Source: Euryodendron excelsum (lineage: Eukaryota > Streptophyta > Magnoliopsida > Ericales > Pentaphylacaceae). From it: a DNA stretch of 64,000 nt. Where the stretch lies: the NCBI GenBank assembly GCA_033060915.1, contig CM065397.1, positions 34,747,501-34,811,500 of the forward strand, in the 5' to 3' direction. The notes beneath the pieces were generated by a model. The model worked only from the letters and a program-made list of their open reading frames with translations, searched no databases and had not been told where the DNA came from. Numbering within the stretch: position 1 is the first letter of the stretch; each line of letters begins with the position of its first letter. Below are positions 11,636-24,064 of this stretch, one piece after another. The translations under genes were made by a program, and so were the position numbers.

Positions 11636-13073
11636 AAAGGTGATTTTGATAGGTGGTTTTATGCATGAGACTTGAAAAGGTATTTTGAAAACTATGTTAT
11701 GAAAACCATTCAAGTGAGTGTTAGGTTCATATGGTTGGTATTTGGAAACCACTCAAGAGAGAGTTGCCTTGGAACCATTATAACCACTAAGTCAAGAGAG
11801 CGAAACTTTTGAAAATTAATATATACAAGGTAGTTTTGAAAACTTCTTTGATTGAAATCTAAAGAGAATGAACCTTTGAAAATTATTTTTGAAAAAGAGG
11901 TATTGCAAAACCACTTTTAAGATGTCAAAAATCGCTCCAGAGAATAAGGGTTCACGTAATTGATTTGAGGGAGATCACTCCAAAGAGGACTCCATGGGCC
12001 ATTCTAACCACAATATTCAAGAGAGCAAAATTTCTAAAAATCAAGATGAAGATGGTAGTTTTAGAAAACCATTTTTATGCAAATTAAAGAGAATGAATTT
12101 TTGAGAACCCTTATTGAAGAGGGTTATTCTGAAAATCATTTTTGGGGTGTACAAAACCATTCTAGTGAGCGAGGGTTCCTATGGTTAATAAATGAGGAGA
12201 CCACTCAAGAGAGGGTTCTATGAGGACTATTTCATCCACAAAAGTCAAGAGAGTAAAACATTGAAAATCAAAATGAAATACAAGGTTTGAAAACCATTTT
12301 AATGCAACTTGAAGATAGTAAAAAGTAATGATGCAAAATGAGGTCAATGGACTTAAAGAGGGTTCTCCAGGATGTGAAAATTGGGAGTTTGACCTAGGCT
12401 TCAAGGAACCAACTCCTTGAACCATTTTTAGGAAAACACTTGAATATGAAGTTTGAGAATGACATAGAAATAGAGACAGTGAAGGTTTTTGAAAAATGAT
12501 GATGAACATGAAAATAAAGGCAAGCATGCAAAACATGGACATGGTAACTATATGCAAAAAAGGGGTCATGAGATCATACAAGGCTAGAGGTCACATCAAA
12601 TTGCAAGGTGCTCAAAGGCCATACCATCTTAAAGTAGGCTTGTGAGAGATTCCCCTACACAGTGGCTCTCACAAAACTTTCCTCTAGGCATGAACTAGAA
12701 GCTCACTTGTTTTAAGCATACAAGAAAAGTGGGTAGAAGACGGGGGTTTAAAATAGAGAATAGCCTAAGTAGGCTAGGAGGGAGAAGAGAAGACTGGGAA
12801 TGGCAAAATGTAAAAAAGAATACCACCTTTGTCTTTAAACCACTTTCAAACTTCCATGGATGATTTGTCTTGAACTTGAATGGCCTTTAAGAGGCTTAAA
12901 GGGGCTGGAAATGGCTCTAAGCTTTGTGGATTGAGTGTATAGGCTAGAGAGAGGTTAAATCTAACTTAGGTGCTTGGAGGGTGAGGTGTATAGAGAATTT
13001 CAGAGTTTTGAGGCTATTTCTGCAAAGCTTCGCTACTATTTTTGATCTAGGAATACGTACGGGGGGAGACCTA

Positions 13074-13150
13074 TATTTATAGGCAAACTTCTAGGTGGCT
13101 GGCGCATGTAGCACATGTGCCTATCCAAATTTTGGCTAGTACATGTGCCT
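13074..13150 (-). promoter_or_regulatory. U3 promoter of LTR D
   Basis: The minus strand reads TATAAATA at 13081-13074. A perfect 10-base palindrome, GCACATGTGC, lies 30 bases upstream at 13111-13120, and a second ACATGTGC follows at 13141. The position matches the GGCGCC hairpins of A, B and G, but the sequence is different. Confidence 0.6.
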
Positions 13151-14321
13151 ATATTAAGCCTCTAAATTCATGCCACATGGCACTCATACTATGCTAACTT
13201 GGGCTATAAGTTAAGTTTTGTTTGATCTGATCATTTTTTGGGTGCATGTAGCATACACTCCATCATCGGGAACTTTTATGTTAATTTTGCCTTGATAATT
13301 GTGCAACTTGAGAAGGATTCAGGGAAATCGATTACGTTCAAGATGTTCTCCTATTGTTTCTCAAGAACCAAGAACTTTCAAGGAGCTTCAAAGGTGTTCG
13401 GAAGAGTGAGATATCACCTCGAGAAGCTTGCACAAAACACATTTTTGCGGAGCGTCAGTGATATGCTCCACATATATTCAAAAGTAGCTATCTTTGGGCC
13501 ATGTGATCAGGGCCTTCAGGGGATGATCTCTCTGATAAGATCGTATTGATGGAAAGTACTCTGGAAATACTTTCGGAAATTCGCTAATTTATGTATTTAT
13601 CAAGTTGTTTGACAGTGCGTTATAATCAAGGAATCGAAGAAAAAGATAACCCTAGCAGAGCGTCTGTGAGATGCTCCAAGGGATTTTAAAAGTGGTAATT
13701 TTTTAGCCATGTGATCGGGGGCTTCAGGAAGCGATCTATTCAATCGAGCTATATTGATGAAAAGACCTATGGACGGGCTTCTGGGAATTCCCTAATTGAC
13801 GCATTTCTCAAGTCATTTGATGGTGCGTTATAATCAAGGAATCGGGAGAAAAGACAACCCTAGCGGAGCATTTACAAGATGCACCAGGATACTTTCGTCG
13901 ACTTGGAAGTGTTTTAAGTCACGGAACTCACCATGGATTGGCCATGGGCGTATAATGGGGTATATCGATTTGGTACCCAAAGCCGATGTAGTTTAGGGGC
14001 GCACTCGGGCCATAGGGGCAAAATGGTTATTTTGACTGGAATTGGTCAAGATAGCGTATTGAGTACGCTTGACTATCTAAGGACAGTCTGGAAGGATGGA
14101 CTTACCATCTTGAGGGATTTTGAACTTTCTTAAAGACGTGCTTAGAGGCCCAAGGGGCAGGTTCAGTCATTGGGCCTTTGTTGTGCCCAATGGGCCCGAT
14201 AGGTGGTTGATCGATTGGATAGGGGTCCGAAGTTGATTTGTGCCTGGATGTGCCAATGTAGTTTTGAAAGTGATCTGGTCAGACCAGATATTGCCGAATG
14301 GGCAAAAATGGGGTGCTTACA

Positions 14322-14553
14322 TCAAAGATTTAAACTTCAGCTAGCCTCCCCCCTGTTTCATCCACCCCTTATCCTTTATGTAGTTTGGTTAGCCTTTGGC
14401 CATCCTCCCCATTTGATTTTCTTTGTATTGGTTGGTTCATCTGTTTTGGCAAGCCATATTGGCCTTGCACAATCTTGATGTTCTCTGCTGTTTTCTCCTT
14501 CTTCCTTTTCAACAAAATTCTCCCTTTGCTGTTCAAAAAAAAAAAAAAAAAAA
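14322..14553 (+). mobile_element. Possible 3' end of a LINE or other poly-A retroposon
   Basis: A pyrimidine-rich segment contains the phrases 'tcttgatgttctctgctg' and 'aacaaaattctccctttgctg' and ends in 19 consecutive A (14535-14553). This is the usual look of a truncated plant L1-type 3' tail. No target duplication was found and no coding remnant is readable, so the assignment is tentative. Confidence 0.35.
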
Positions 14554-14741
14554 CACTTGAAACAATTAGGGTCTACAACTAATTTCACTATTTATTGATA
14601 CATACACAACTGTAACTGTATAGCTAGTGTTTACACCTAGCCGGTTTCATTATGCATTAGCTGCCTGATATTAAAGGCTTACACCAAGTTCCACAACCAA
14701 TCATCCTACACTTGACCTGTTGTAAAATAGGGTTTTCCCAA

Positions 14742-14852
<111 letters not shown>

Positions 14853-15330
14853 GTTATTTGTATTAGTTATGCATTGCTTATTTGCCAATGCAAGGCCAAT
14901 AATAGCTAAGCTTGTCACAAAAAAGTTGTTTCCTTGTTAATGGATTACTTTACAATTGTAGCCATGATATGTAACTGGCTTTTTGAGGTTCATATATGTA
15001 TATATATATTAGAAAATAAAGTGCTATTTCTAAGGTACGCACCCTATTCCTGGACCCAGTGGTTCCCTTTACAACTATGCAGATGAGTATCACCCAAATC
15101 ATTTTTTATATAAAAACAAACAAATGAAGAACCGATTCAGTTCTGATCACGCAAGTCTTAATTTTTTATTTTTCCCGCTATTTTTCTTCCCTTTTTATAC
15201 ATTAAAATTTCAAACCATGAGATGGGGAAATAGGACTGTTGAAGCTTAGGCCCCAGGTTTTAATAACTCATTACTAATTGTATGTAGGATAGTACAATCC
15301 TCCTCATGAAGGACTTCCTGATATATGTAC

Positions 15331-15361
<31 letters not shown>

Positions 15362-18182
15362 AAGTAGATGCAAAATCAAATCCTTGATCATATGAAGCAA
15401 GTACGACAAACTTTAGGGGGGAGAACCACAACAATGTCAGTCTATAGATGGACCACCTCATGTCTATATACATTAAGAACAAAAAATGTGGCATCTCTCA
15501 TATGTCCTTATGTGAAAAAAAGGCTTTACATCATAACTAAGAGCTATAATAAACAAAACAAAATATAAATAGATATGTGCATGAATGATTGTGTTTTGTG
15601 TGTGTACATTGCTTGAAATGTTCTCCTTCCTTTCAGTAGTAGAATTCGAGACTAGTTGATGACTCAGGAACCGATTCAAAAGATGAGGGTTCTCCTAATT
15701 ACTAGATGGGCCATATTCAGATGTAGAGGGTATAGAACAAAGATCGAGATAGGTAAGTAGGATTTGCATTGTCAACTCTTGAAATTATCATCTCATACAT
15801 ACATCCTTTTTTAAGTCTATTGAAAAAGCCGTTTTGGGATGTGGATTTGCTTATAGTAATTAATTAACCTAATTTGTTCAACTATAAGAACATGTCAATG
15901 ATCTAACTACGTCAATCATATATGGAACTTTAAAGCAATAAAGGAAATAGACAAGGCACATAGGATTTCAACATGAAAATCCTAAATCAGGAAAAAAAAC
16001 CACGGGGCCACACAGCCACTAACATACTCAGCACTATAAACCTTAAACAGTTACAAGAATAAACTTACTGTAAGCATCCCATTTTTGCCCGTTCAGCAAT
16101 CTCTGGTCCACATTGGTCTTCTAGTAAAATGTCACAACATTATCAAGGCCAAACATGCTTTTTAAACTCCAGTCCAGTCTCGCTTCCGGGGCCTGTTGGG
16201 CCCAATTGAAGCCAAATGACCAAAATGCCACTGCACTTCCTAAGGTAGTTTTCAGAGACCGGACGGTCTCCAAAACCAATTACCACCGTTGAAGTGATGG
16301 AAATACTCACAAACCTTAAATGGTTAACTTTCAGTGCCCACTAGCCCACCGATGTAGAATGTTTGTTATGTCCCTTGGCATCTGATGAGTTCCTTGAGAT
16401 CAAGCAGTCTCTGGAACCGATGCCACCCCATTGGAGTGACGAAAACACTCACAAACCTTTAAGCTATTGGAGTAATAAGAATGCTCACCAGGTCGACACA
16501 GGTACGTCGCGAAACAACTTAGTATTACAAGATCGAAAGCAGCTATTGGCCGTGGCTTGTTTACGAAGGATGAGATACCTTTGGAAACCAACCCATCACA
16601 ACCGTTGGAGTGAGAGAAACACTTATAAACCTAAGTCAATACCGATGTCTGCTAGCTTGTCTCGGTGAAAGATGACCAAACTGCCCATTAGGCATGATAG
16701 CACGTCTTGCAAAAAAGTACAAACTCCTTGAGATGGTAAGATCATCCAATCTGGCACGTCTTGAAAGAAAACAAATAGTCCTTAAGATGGTAAGTCCACC
16801 TCAATGGTTGTCTTCTAATAGTCAGACACGTTCAAGATGCCAATCAAACTGCCTCTAGACCTGTTCTGGTGATACCTAGTCCAAATGATCATTTCGCCCC
16901 TAGGCACCCTCGGCATGTCTTAAGAGAAAGTACAAACCCCTCCAGACGGTAAGACCATCCAATTTGACATGTCTTGAAAGAAAGCACAAAGTTCTCAAGA
17001 TGGTAAGTCCACCTTCTGCGTTGTTTTTTGACAAGCTGGCATATTCAAGATGCCAATCAAACCGATTCCAGACCCATTTCGGTGATACCCAGTTAAAATA
17101 ACTATTTTGCCCCTAGACACTCCTGACACGTCTTTGAGAAAGTACAAATTCTGCAAGATGGCAAGTCCACCCTTCCAAGATTGTCCCTGAATAGTCTAAC
17201 ATGTTTGATATGCCACTCAAGTCCATCCCGGCCCCATTCCCACAAGTTTTAGTCAAAATGTCCGTTTTATCCTTGGTGGCCGAGACATTTCTTAAACCAC
17301 AGCAGCTTTGGGTACTAAATTGGCATTCATTGGAATTCCCCAGTGAATATCCTTATCCATTTCTAAGTGATTCCCTTAACTTGAAACACCTCTAAGTCAA
17401 CAAAACTTTCCGGAGCATCTATTAGATGCCCCACTAGGGTTGACTTTTTCTCTGATTCCCTAATTAAAATGCACCGTCAAATGACTTGAGAAATATGTAA
17501 ATTAGAGAATTTCCAAAAGCCTTTCCACAGGTCTTTCCATCTATACAGATCAATTGAAAAGATCGCTTCCTGAAGCATTTGATTGCGTGGCCCGAAAGTT
17601 GCACTAAAAGCCCTTGGAGTGACTTACAAGCGCTCTGCTAGGGTTGACTTTTTCATCAATTCTCTGATTAAAACACATCATCAAATGACTTGAGAAATGC
17701 ATAAATTAGGAAATTTCCTGAAGCTTGTTTGGAGGACCTTCGATCGATACGGTTCAATTAATGAGGTCGCTTCCTGGAGGCCATGATCATATGGCGCAAA
17801 AACTACCATTTCTATAAGCCCTCGAAGCATCTCATAGACGCTCCAAAATTTTATTTTTATGCACTCTTCCTGAGAAAATATCTTCGTCATCTGAAATCCT
17901 TTGAAGCTCCCCGACGGCTGCTGGTTTATGGGAAACAGCAGAGAACGTAGTGAATGTGACCGATTTTCTCGAGTCTTTCCCAAATTACACGAATATTAAG
18001 GCAAAGTCAGCTTAAGAGTTCCTATCGATAGAGTGTGTGCTACATGTGCCCAAAAAATGATTAGATCGTTCAAAACTGTGCTTGCTGTCTAAGATAGAGT
18101 AGTACAGGGAGTGCCACATAACACTCAACCATTGGAGAGAGCTTGGCACATGTGTTACATGCATTGTCTATTTTTTAGCTAG

Positions 18183-18228
18183 GCACATGTCCTACATGCG
18201 CCCCTTGGTCTTTCTTCGCTTATTAATA
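18183..18228 (+). promoter_or_regulatory. U3 promoter of LTR E
   Basis: GCACATGT and ACATGCGCC lie about 30 bases before TATTAATA (18221-18228), probably a decayed TATAAATA. Related CACATG motifs lie upstream to about 18030. The layout is the same as in LTR D. Confidence 0.5.
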
Positions 18229-18411
18229 GCAGGCCACCCCCTGTGTATTCCCGAGCTGAAAATAGTAAGAAAACTCGGCCCAATTTAACACAAAACCTCG
18301 AAATTCCAAAAAAAAAAAACCTAAAGCCATCCAAAGATCTATGCATATTTAACCCTATCTAAGCTCAAAACTACTCAACAATGGTGGATTGAAGGTGCTT
18401 AGAGGCTAAAG

Positions 18412-18413
18412 GT
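18412..18413 (+). other. Putative splice donor in LTR E
   Basis: CTAAAG is followed by GTAAAAC, then a pyrimidine-rich stretch ('ctcccccactccttctctt'). It matches the position and sequence of the donor in LTR F (CCAAAG then GTAAAC) and of those in the other LTRs. Confidence 0.5.
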
Positions 18414-19509
18414 AAAACTCTCTTTACATTTATGTCTCCCCCACTCCTTCTCTTCTCCCTCCAAGCTCACTTGAGCTTGTCTTCAACCTCCCTTTCTTTC
18501 ATGCTTAGAACAAGAGGGCTCTTAGGCCATGGTTAGAGGAAAGCCTATGAGAACCACTGGTTGGGGGACCTCTCATTGGCCTACTTGATCATAGTGTGGC
18601 CCTAGAGGCCCTTGCAATGTGGTGTAGCCTTCAACCTTGTATGATTCATGACCCCCTTGCATTATTATGGTTACTTGGCTCATGTATTACTTGTGATGGT
18701 GTTGTTGTCATAGTCAAAACTCTTTTTCAAAACCACCATTGGTTCCATTGTCAAGAGTTTTATGAAGTTCATGTTAGAATGATTTTCAAAAAGTGTATCT
18801 AAATTGGAGTTTCTTAAAATTTAAACCAAGAACCCTAGTTTTTCATGCCTTAGAAAGCCTTCCTAAAAATGCTAACCTTCATTTTGCATCTTTGCATTTT
18901 ACTTTTTCAAGTTGCATAAAAATAGTTTTCAAAACCCTGTCTCCAAAATAGGTTTTCCATGTGTTCAAAAGTTTTCAAAACAATCTTCTTCAAAAGAGGT
19001 TTTCAAAATCCTTACTCTCTTAATTTTTCATCAAATTGGTTTCCAAAACTACTTGTTTAATATTGATTTTTAAAGTTTTGACTCTCTTGCATTTTGAGGC
19101 TGGAATGGCCCCAATGGAGCCCTCTTTTGAGTAGTTTTCCCCTAAATCAACCCTTGCTCATTTGAGTGGTTTTCTTGTTGCTAAAGTGGTTTTCTAAAAC
19201 TATCCTCTTCCAAAGAGGCTTTCAAAGCCTTTATCCTTTTGAGTTTTCATCCAAATGTTTTTCAAAACAACCTATTCAATATCGATTTTCAAAGCTTTAC
19301 TCTCTTAAGTTAGTGGTTGTAATGGTCCCAATAAAACCGTCTCTTGAGTGGTTTTTAAAATACCAACCATATGAACCCTACACTTACTTGAGTGGTGTTA
19401 ATAAAATGGTTTTCAAAACTTACAACTCTCTTGAGTTGACTTTCCAAAAGGTTGTAAATAAAATCATGGTTTTCAAAACATCCTTTCAAGTTTCATGCAT
19501 AAAATCACT

Positions 19510-19865
19510 TTTTCCAACCTTCCTTAACCACTAGGTCTAAACCCTAGTTCAAAACCGCCTTTTCAAAACCTCTAGGTCCAAACCCTAGTTGAAAACCACC
19601 TTTTCAAAACCACTAGGTCCAAACCCTAGTTGAAATCTAATTTTCCAAAACCACTAGGTCCAAACCCTAGTTCAAAACCATTCCCCTAAACCTTTGGTTA
19701 ACCCAACCTTAGTTAGTTTACCCTAGGTTGACCTAACCCTAGTTGTCCAAACCTAGGTTAATCTAATCCTAGTTAGTTAACCCTAATTCATCAAACCCTA
19801 GGTTAGCATAACCCTAGTTAATTAATCTTAGGCTCTCCTAACCCTAGTTACCTTAATTAAGGTCA
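19510..19865 (+). repeat. Telomere-like repeats in LTR E
   Basis: Two blocks. At 19520-19680 'aggtccaaaccctagtt' recurs about four times at roughly 40-base spacing. At 19690-19865 units built on CCCTAGTTAGTTAACCC and CCTAGGTTAA follow. Equivalent blocks, reversed, are at 11465-11635 (D) and 29345-29560 (F). Confidence 0.75.
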
Positions 19866-21682
19866 ATTGAACTTCAAGGATCTCCAATTTAAAGACTCTT
19901 TCAAAACATATTTTCAAAAACCTTCTACTCCCTTAAGTTTCCAAAAACCCTAATTCAAAAGTCTTTTCAAAATACTCCTCTACTCTTCTCAAAATGTTTT
20001 CAAGAGTTCTCTTAAACTTGTCTTGACAAAAATGTTTAGACACTCAACATTTTCAAAAACTATTTTTAAAATGCTTTGAACAACTCACAACTTTAAGTTG
20101 GTCCTAACCCTCTCATGGTTATGGTTTCCTAGAGAAAGTGATACATTAAATATAACTACCAAGGTTCATAGTAGGGTTCCAAGCCCTAAATATTTTTTAA
20201 AATCTCTTTCAAAAATACTTTTCAATGGTCACATTCTTGAAGCAACCTAAGTCCTTCTATGGTTAAGGGTGTTCAAGACAAACTGAAATATTAAGTTAGG
20301 GTCCTATGACCCTAAGAGTTTTCATAACCTTAAAGGAAGTTTCTATGCTCCTTTTCTACAAATGTTTCCAAGATCCATAATCTCAAAGGAGTTTAGTTTC
20401 TCAATAGCTAATCTCTTAAGGGTAATAAAATATTTCAACATGCCTTTCATAAAGTATACCAAAGAATGATTTCCAAAAACTTTTCAAATACAAGTTCAAA
20501 AGAATTTTTGTTTTGTTCCAATCTAAACTCTATTTTCAAAAATCCCTAATCAAGATTTCAAAATATCCCTAAACTCTCTTGAGTTATCTTCAAAAGCATT
20601 TCAAAACTCCATTGAGTTGTTTAAAAAATATTTCTAAACTCTCTTGAGTGGATTTCAAAAATATTCCAAAACTTTATCGAGTTATTTCAAAAGTATTCCA
20701 AAACTCCCATGAGTTGTTTCAAAAATTTCTAAAACTTCCATGACTTGTTTCCAAAATATTCTAAAATATTCCAAGTCAATTTGAAAAGTTTTTCAAAACT
20801 CTTTTGAGTTGCTTTCAAAACAATTCAAAATATTCCAAGTTTTATTTCAAAAAATTTTCAAAAATCTTCAAGGTCCAAGTCTAAACTCTCTTGAGTTCAA
20901 GTTTCAAAAACCTTCCATGACTCCTATGAGTCCATTTTCAATCGTGCACTTGCCTGAACTATAAATGACCTGATTCTCGTCGAATGAGTTACGTAGACAA
21001 TCATCAAATCGGTGCGGTCATAACCATATTTTCAAGTCAAATACCCTTTTCAAAAATGATCTAACTCTCTTTTAAAAATCAAATTCCAAACACTTTTCAA
21101 ATCCTTAAAGATATTTCCAAAACTTGCATCATGCATTATTTATTCAAAAAGTAATGACCAAACCCCATTTTTAAAATTCTAAAGTGGATAATAAATGAAT
21201 ATTAGTAGCCGGTTATTTAAGTGAGTGAACTAAGGGTGATTAGACATGTAGGCATTGAAAGGGCAGGGTAGGGTGATGATCTTAGGATATCTTTTTTACA
21301 TGTAACCAACCCCCGGATCATAGATTTCTGTTTCAAAGACCAAAACCAGAGTCATATTTTCAAAAGGGCTTTAAAACATTTCAAAAGGTTGCTAAAAATC
21401 TCTTTTCTAAAAACCTTCTTAAGAATGGCATTTCCAAAATATTTTCAAAAAACCTAAGTTTAGTCTTGTGATTACACTTAACTTTTAGGTGACCTAGCAC
21501 ATCTTTAATTATATTAGGTGGCGACTCTAAATTTTTCTAAAAAGCCCGTATTCAAAATCAAAAACAATATTTCAAGTTCAAGCCCTCGTCGCACTTGTTC
21601 TTCTAGGAGGGCAAGTTCTAACAGAGAGAGTACCGTGCTTTTTTCAAGTCAAGAAAGCTTCAGTAAAAGTTGAGGCGCAACA

Positions 21683-23887
21683 GCTAGCGGCTTCATTGGG
21701 GATCACTTAGAGGGTTAGGCTATTGTCATGTCTCTTCACCTTTCACTCACTCAGAATTTTTGGTTATTTGGTTAAGTTTTATCTACTTTTCAAATTTTGA
21801 AGCTAAATATTCAAAAACTTTCAAAATTCATAAGTTTATAAAAATCAAACATTGTTTTCACAAATTTTCCCAAAGTCTTCAAAGTTTTGAAAAGTGTCTT
21901 CACTTGCATTCATTCATGCTCTTGCGTTGACTTTCATGTTTATGCTATTGTATTGATTTCCATTTTTGTGCTCTTGCATTGATTTTCATACTCGTGCTCT
22001 CGCATTAATCATCCATCTGTTTAACTTGCATTGAGTTTTTTGAAAATTACTAACACTTTGTATTTATTTTGTAGGTGAACCATTGTTCACATTTATTTTA
22101 TGTTGTTTGATTGCTTTAACTGCCATAAATGCATGAATGATACATGATGGATGTGTGTTGTTGGGTTCTTTCCTCCAATTATGAAAATTCAACACACACA
22201 TGGCGTGATCACAAGTACGTGCATTCATACTTACATTATTACATATTACTACCCTTTAGTTAGAAGGGAGAATAGTACATTGGTTGTTAGCGGATGCAGT
22301 GTCTGCTGCTTACCTGACGGCCTTTAGATAGTTCCCCCACTCGAATTACCGACCAAAGATAGAGTTCACCCTCTCAGAGGTGGACGACAGAGGTTAGAAG
22401 ATTCGAAAATCGGGCTTTTTAGGAAGCATTAGTAACCTCCAACCTCATGTTCATGTAGCACCCCTTGCATAGTCAAACCTTTGCCGGTATTAAGACACAC
22501 GCATTAATTTCAAAAACCAAGTAGGAAAGAGTAACCGCTTTACATTTCCTTACTCCTCCTGTCCCTTTAACTGCTTACTCACTATCGTTATGCTACTCAT
22601 GCATTTGTTGCTTTTACATTGTTTATGTATTGATATCCATCCTAAGACAAGAGTTCTAAGAAGCTCAAGTCATTGCTTTTTCATACATACGATCAACCCC
22701 AAAGAGAATAGTTTAAAACCACTCCTGCTCAAATCAAGCCTACCTAAACTCCTATGGGTTTCTCACAACCCTAAGGACTTATGGCATGCATCAAATGACG
22801 TCTCATCAAAAGGCACCCTAATCCCCCTCCATTCATAGAGATAGAACTGTCAAGAAGACAAAAGGCAACCAAGAAACAAGGACTCCCACTGACCTCTAGC
22901 GAAACAAAAAGAAAAACATCCAAAGACTCAAGCGTAGTGTATGATTTCAATGTATAGGAAAAATATCCTATAGAAAATGTTTCCCATCTCTCCTACAATG
23001 TATTTCAAATTCATGTACAAAAAAATGAATCAATTCAATAAAATTTATTTTTTTTATTTCCTTTGAATGAATGGATGTATAAATGAATGAATGTGTGTCA
23101 TAGGTCGCAAGGTATGGTATTGCATGAAGGGGTAAACCCCTATCTCCAAGAAATGAACAAGTCATCATGCTTAGCTCTCCTCGCAAGTAGGGGCACCCCT
23201 AAGACATTCATTGCAAAACAATTTTCAAATCAAGGCACTAACTTTTTCTTCTTGTTTCATTATTTTATTTTTTCCTTTCCTCCATCATATCTAAAGACCG
23301 ATAGCTAAGCCGAAGTCTGTAGAGATCTTCTCAAAACGTCATAAACAAAACTCATGGAACCATTCAATGCATCACCCAGCTCAACCCTCATGAATGGACA
23401 AGCTCAGATATTGGAGTAGGTAATGGGACTCAAGAAGAAGATGATGAAAATTGAAGCCATTCTCTCTATGCTCTCATCCCAAGCAGGTGAAACACATGTC
23501 GAACCAACAAATGCTCTTCATACCCAAATCCAAGAAGAGCATATCACTCTTTAGAAGAAGGCAAAAGGAGAAGACCGGGATTACACCCCTCTAGCATGCT
23601 CTCAAACAGCAACCTACCATCGTCTCCGCCAAGCCAAACACCATGTCCCTATACCTCATAGACCCGTCTTCAATCCAATCCCTAAGCTGTATAATCACAA
23701 CCTCTCTTGTGAATTTCATTCCAACTCCCTAGGTCACGAGACAGAAAGTTGTCCTACCTTGAAACACAAATCCAAAAGCTCATTGATTTTCAAGTCATTG
23801 ACCCTGCTATGATCGCATTAGAATTCGGCCCCAAGCCTTAAAAAATATCTGGGGTACCCTCCCGTCCCAGGAAAGCACAAAATCCAC
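21683..23887 (+). mobile_element. Element E internal region (leader and gag relic)
   Basis: It begins with a decayed primer-binding site (GCTAGCGGCTTCATTGGGGA, 21683-21702). The leader follows and aligns with 47036-48500 of element G ('gtcatgtctctt', 'ccctttagttagaaggg', 'acaagagttc-aag'). A pyrimidine-rich stretch at about 23240-23290 precedes the gag relic. After 23812 there is a short tail and then a CT microsatellite; neither pol nor a 3' LTR is visible. Confidence 0.7.
23354..23812 (+). pseudogene. gag pseudogene of element E
   Basis: From the ATG at 23354 one frame can be followed for 152 codons, broken by TAG at 23417 and 23552 and ended by TGA at 23810. The N-terminus is a short helical stretch (LKKKMMKIEAILSML). 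The C-terminus (23708-23752) carries a zinc-knuckle-like motif of the form C-x2-H-x5-H-x4-C, followed by LKHK. The gag of element G has the same motif at 49802 (CEYH...GHDTESC...LKHK). The central capsid segment that G has at 48934-49500 is missing, so this is an internally deleted copy. Gag would form the particle around the element RNA; this copy cannot. Confidence 0.7.
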
Positions 23888-23888
23888 G

Positions 23889-23893
23889 TCTCT

Positions 23894-23952
<59 letters not shown>
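23889..23952. repeat. CT microsatellite
   Basis: About 32 CT units with one CC slip. It marks the boundary between recognisable element E and the unassigned stretch to its right. Confidence 0.95.
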
Positions 23953-23956
<4 letters not shown>

Positions 23957-24064
23957 TGTAAGACGCACACCTTGCCTTTCTTTTCTTTTGTTTATCTCTT
24001 TCTTCCTTCATCTCTTTTTTCTTTTATTTTATTTTTTTACTTCGCGGCCAGAATTGTTTTCCCG

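Larger units (their letters stand above)
9626..14321 (-). repeat. LTR of element D (5' LTR, 4.7 kb)
   Basis: On the plus strand it begins TGTTGCACCCGG and ends GGGGTGCTTACA, the reverse of the family's LTR ends. On its own strand it has about 205-bp tandem units (about 13300-14000), GCACATGTGC palindromes (13111-13150), a TATA box (13081-13074), a donor-like GT (12826-12825), a G-poor stretch (about 12560-10480) and CCTAGG-rich repeats (11465-11635). It resembles E and F more than A, B and G, so I group D, E and F as one subfamily. Confidence 0.85.
16069..21682 (+). repeat. LTR of element E (5' LTR, 5.6 kb)
   Basis: It starts TGTAAGCATCCC and ends GGCGCAACA, directly followed by a decayed primer-binding site. 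Contents in order: about 213-bp units (near 16700, 16910 and 17127), about 204-bp units (17436 and 17640 share 'agggttgactttttc'), CACATG motifs (18030-18200), TATTAATA at 18221, a donor-like GT at 18412, telomere-like repeats (19510-19865) and a G-poor stretch (about 18900-20950). Confidence 0.85.

Noticed and set aside
12162..12581. 139-codon minus-strand frame with hydrophobic stretches
   Set aside because: It lies within the low-complexity G-poor tract of LTR D and has no equivalent kept in LTRs E or F.
19510..19865. Interstitial telomere
   Set aside because: CCCTAG-containing units have a 25-40 base period and do not form runs of the 7-base plant telomere repeat.
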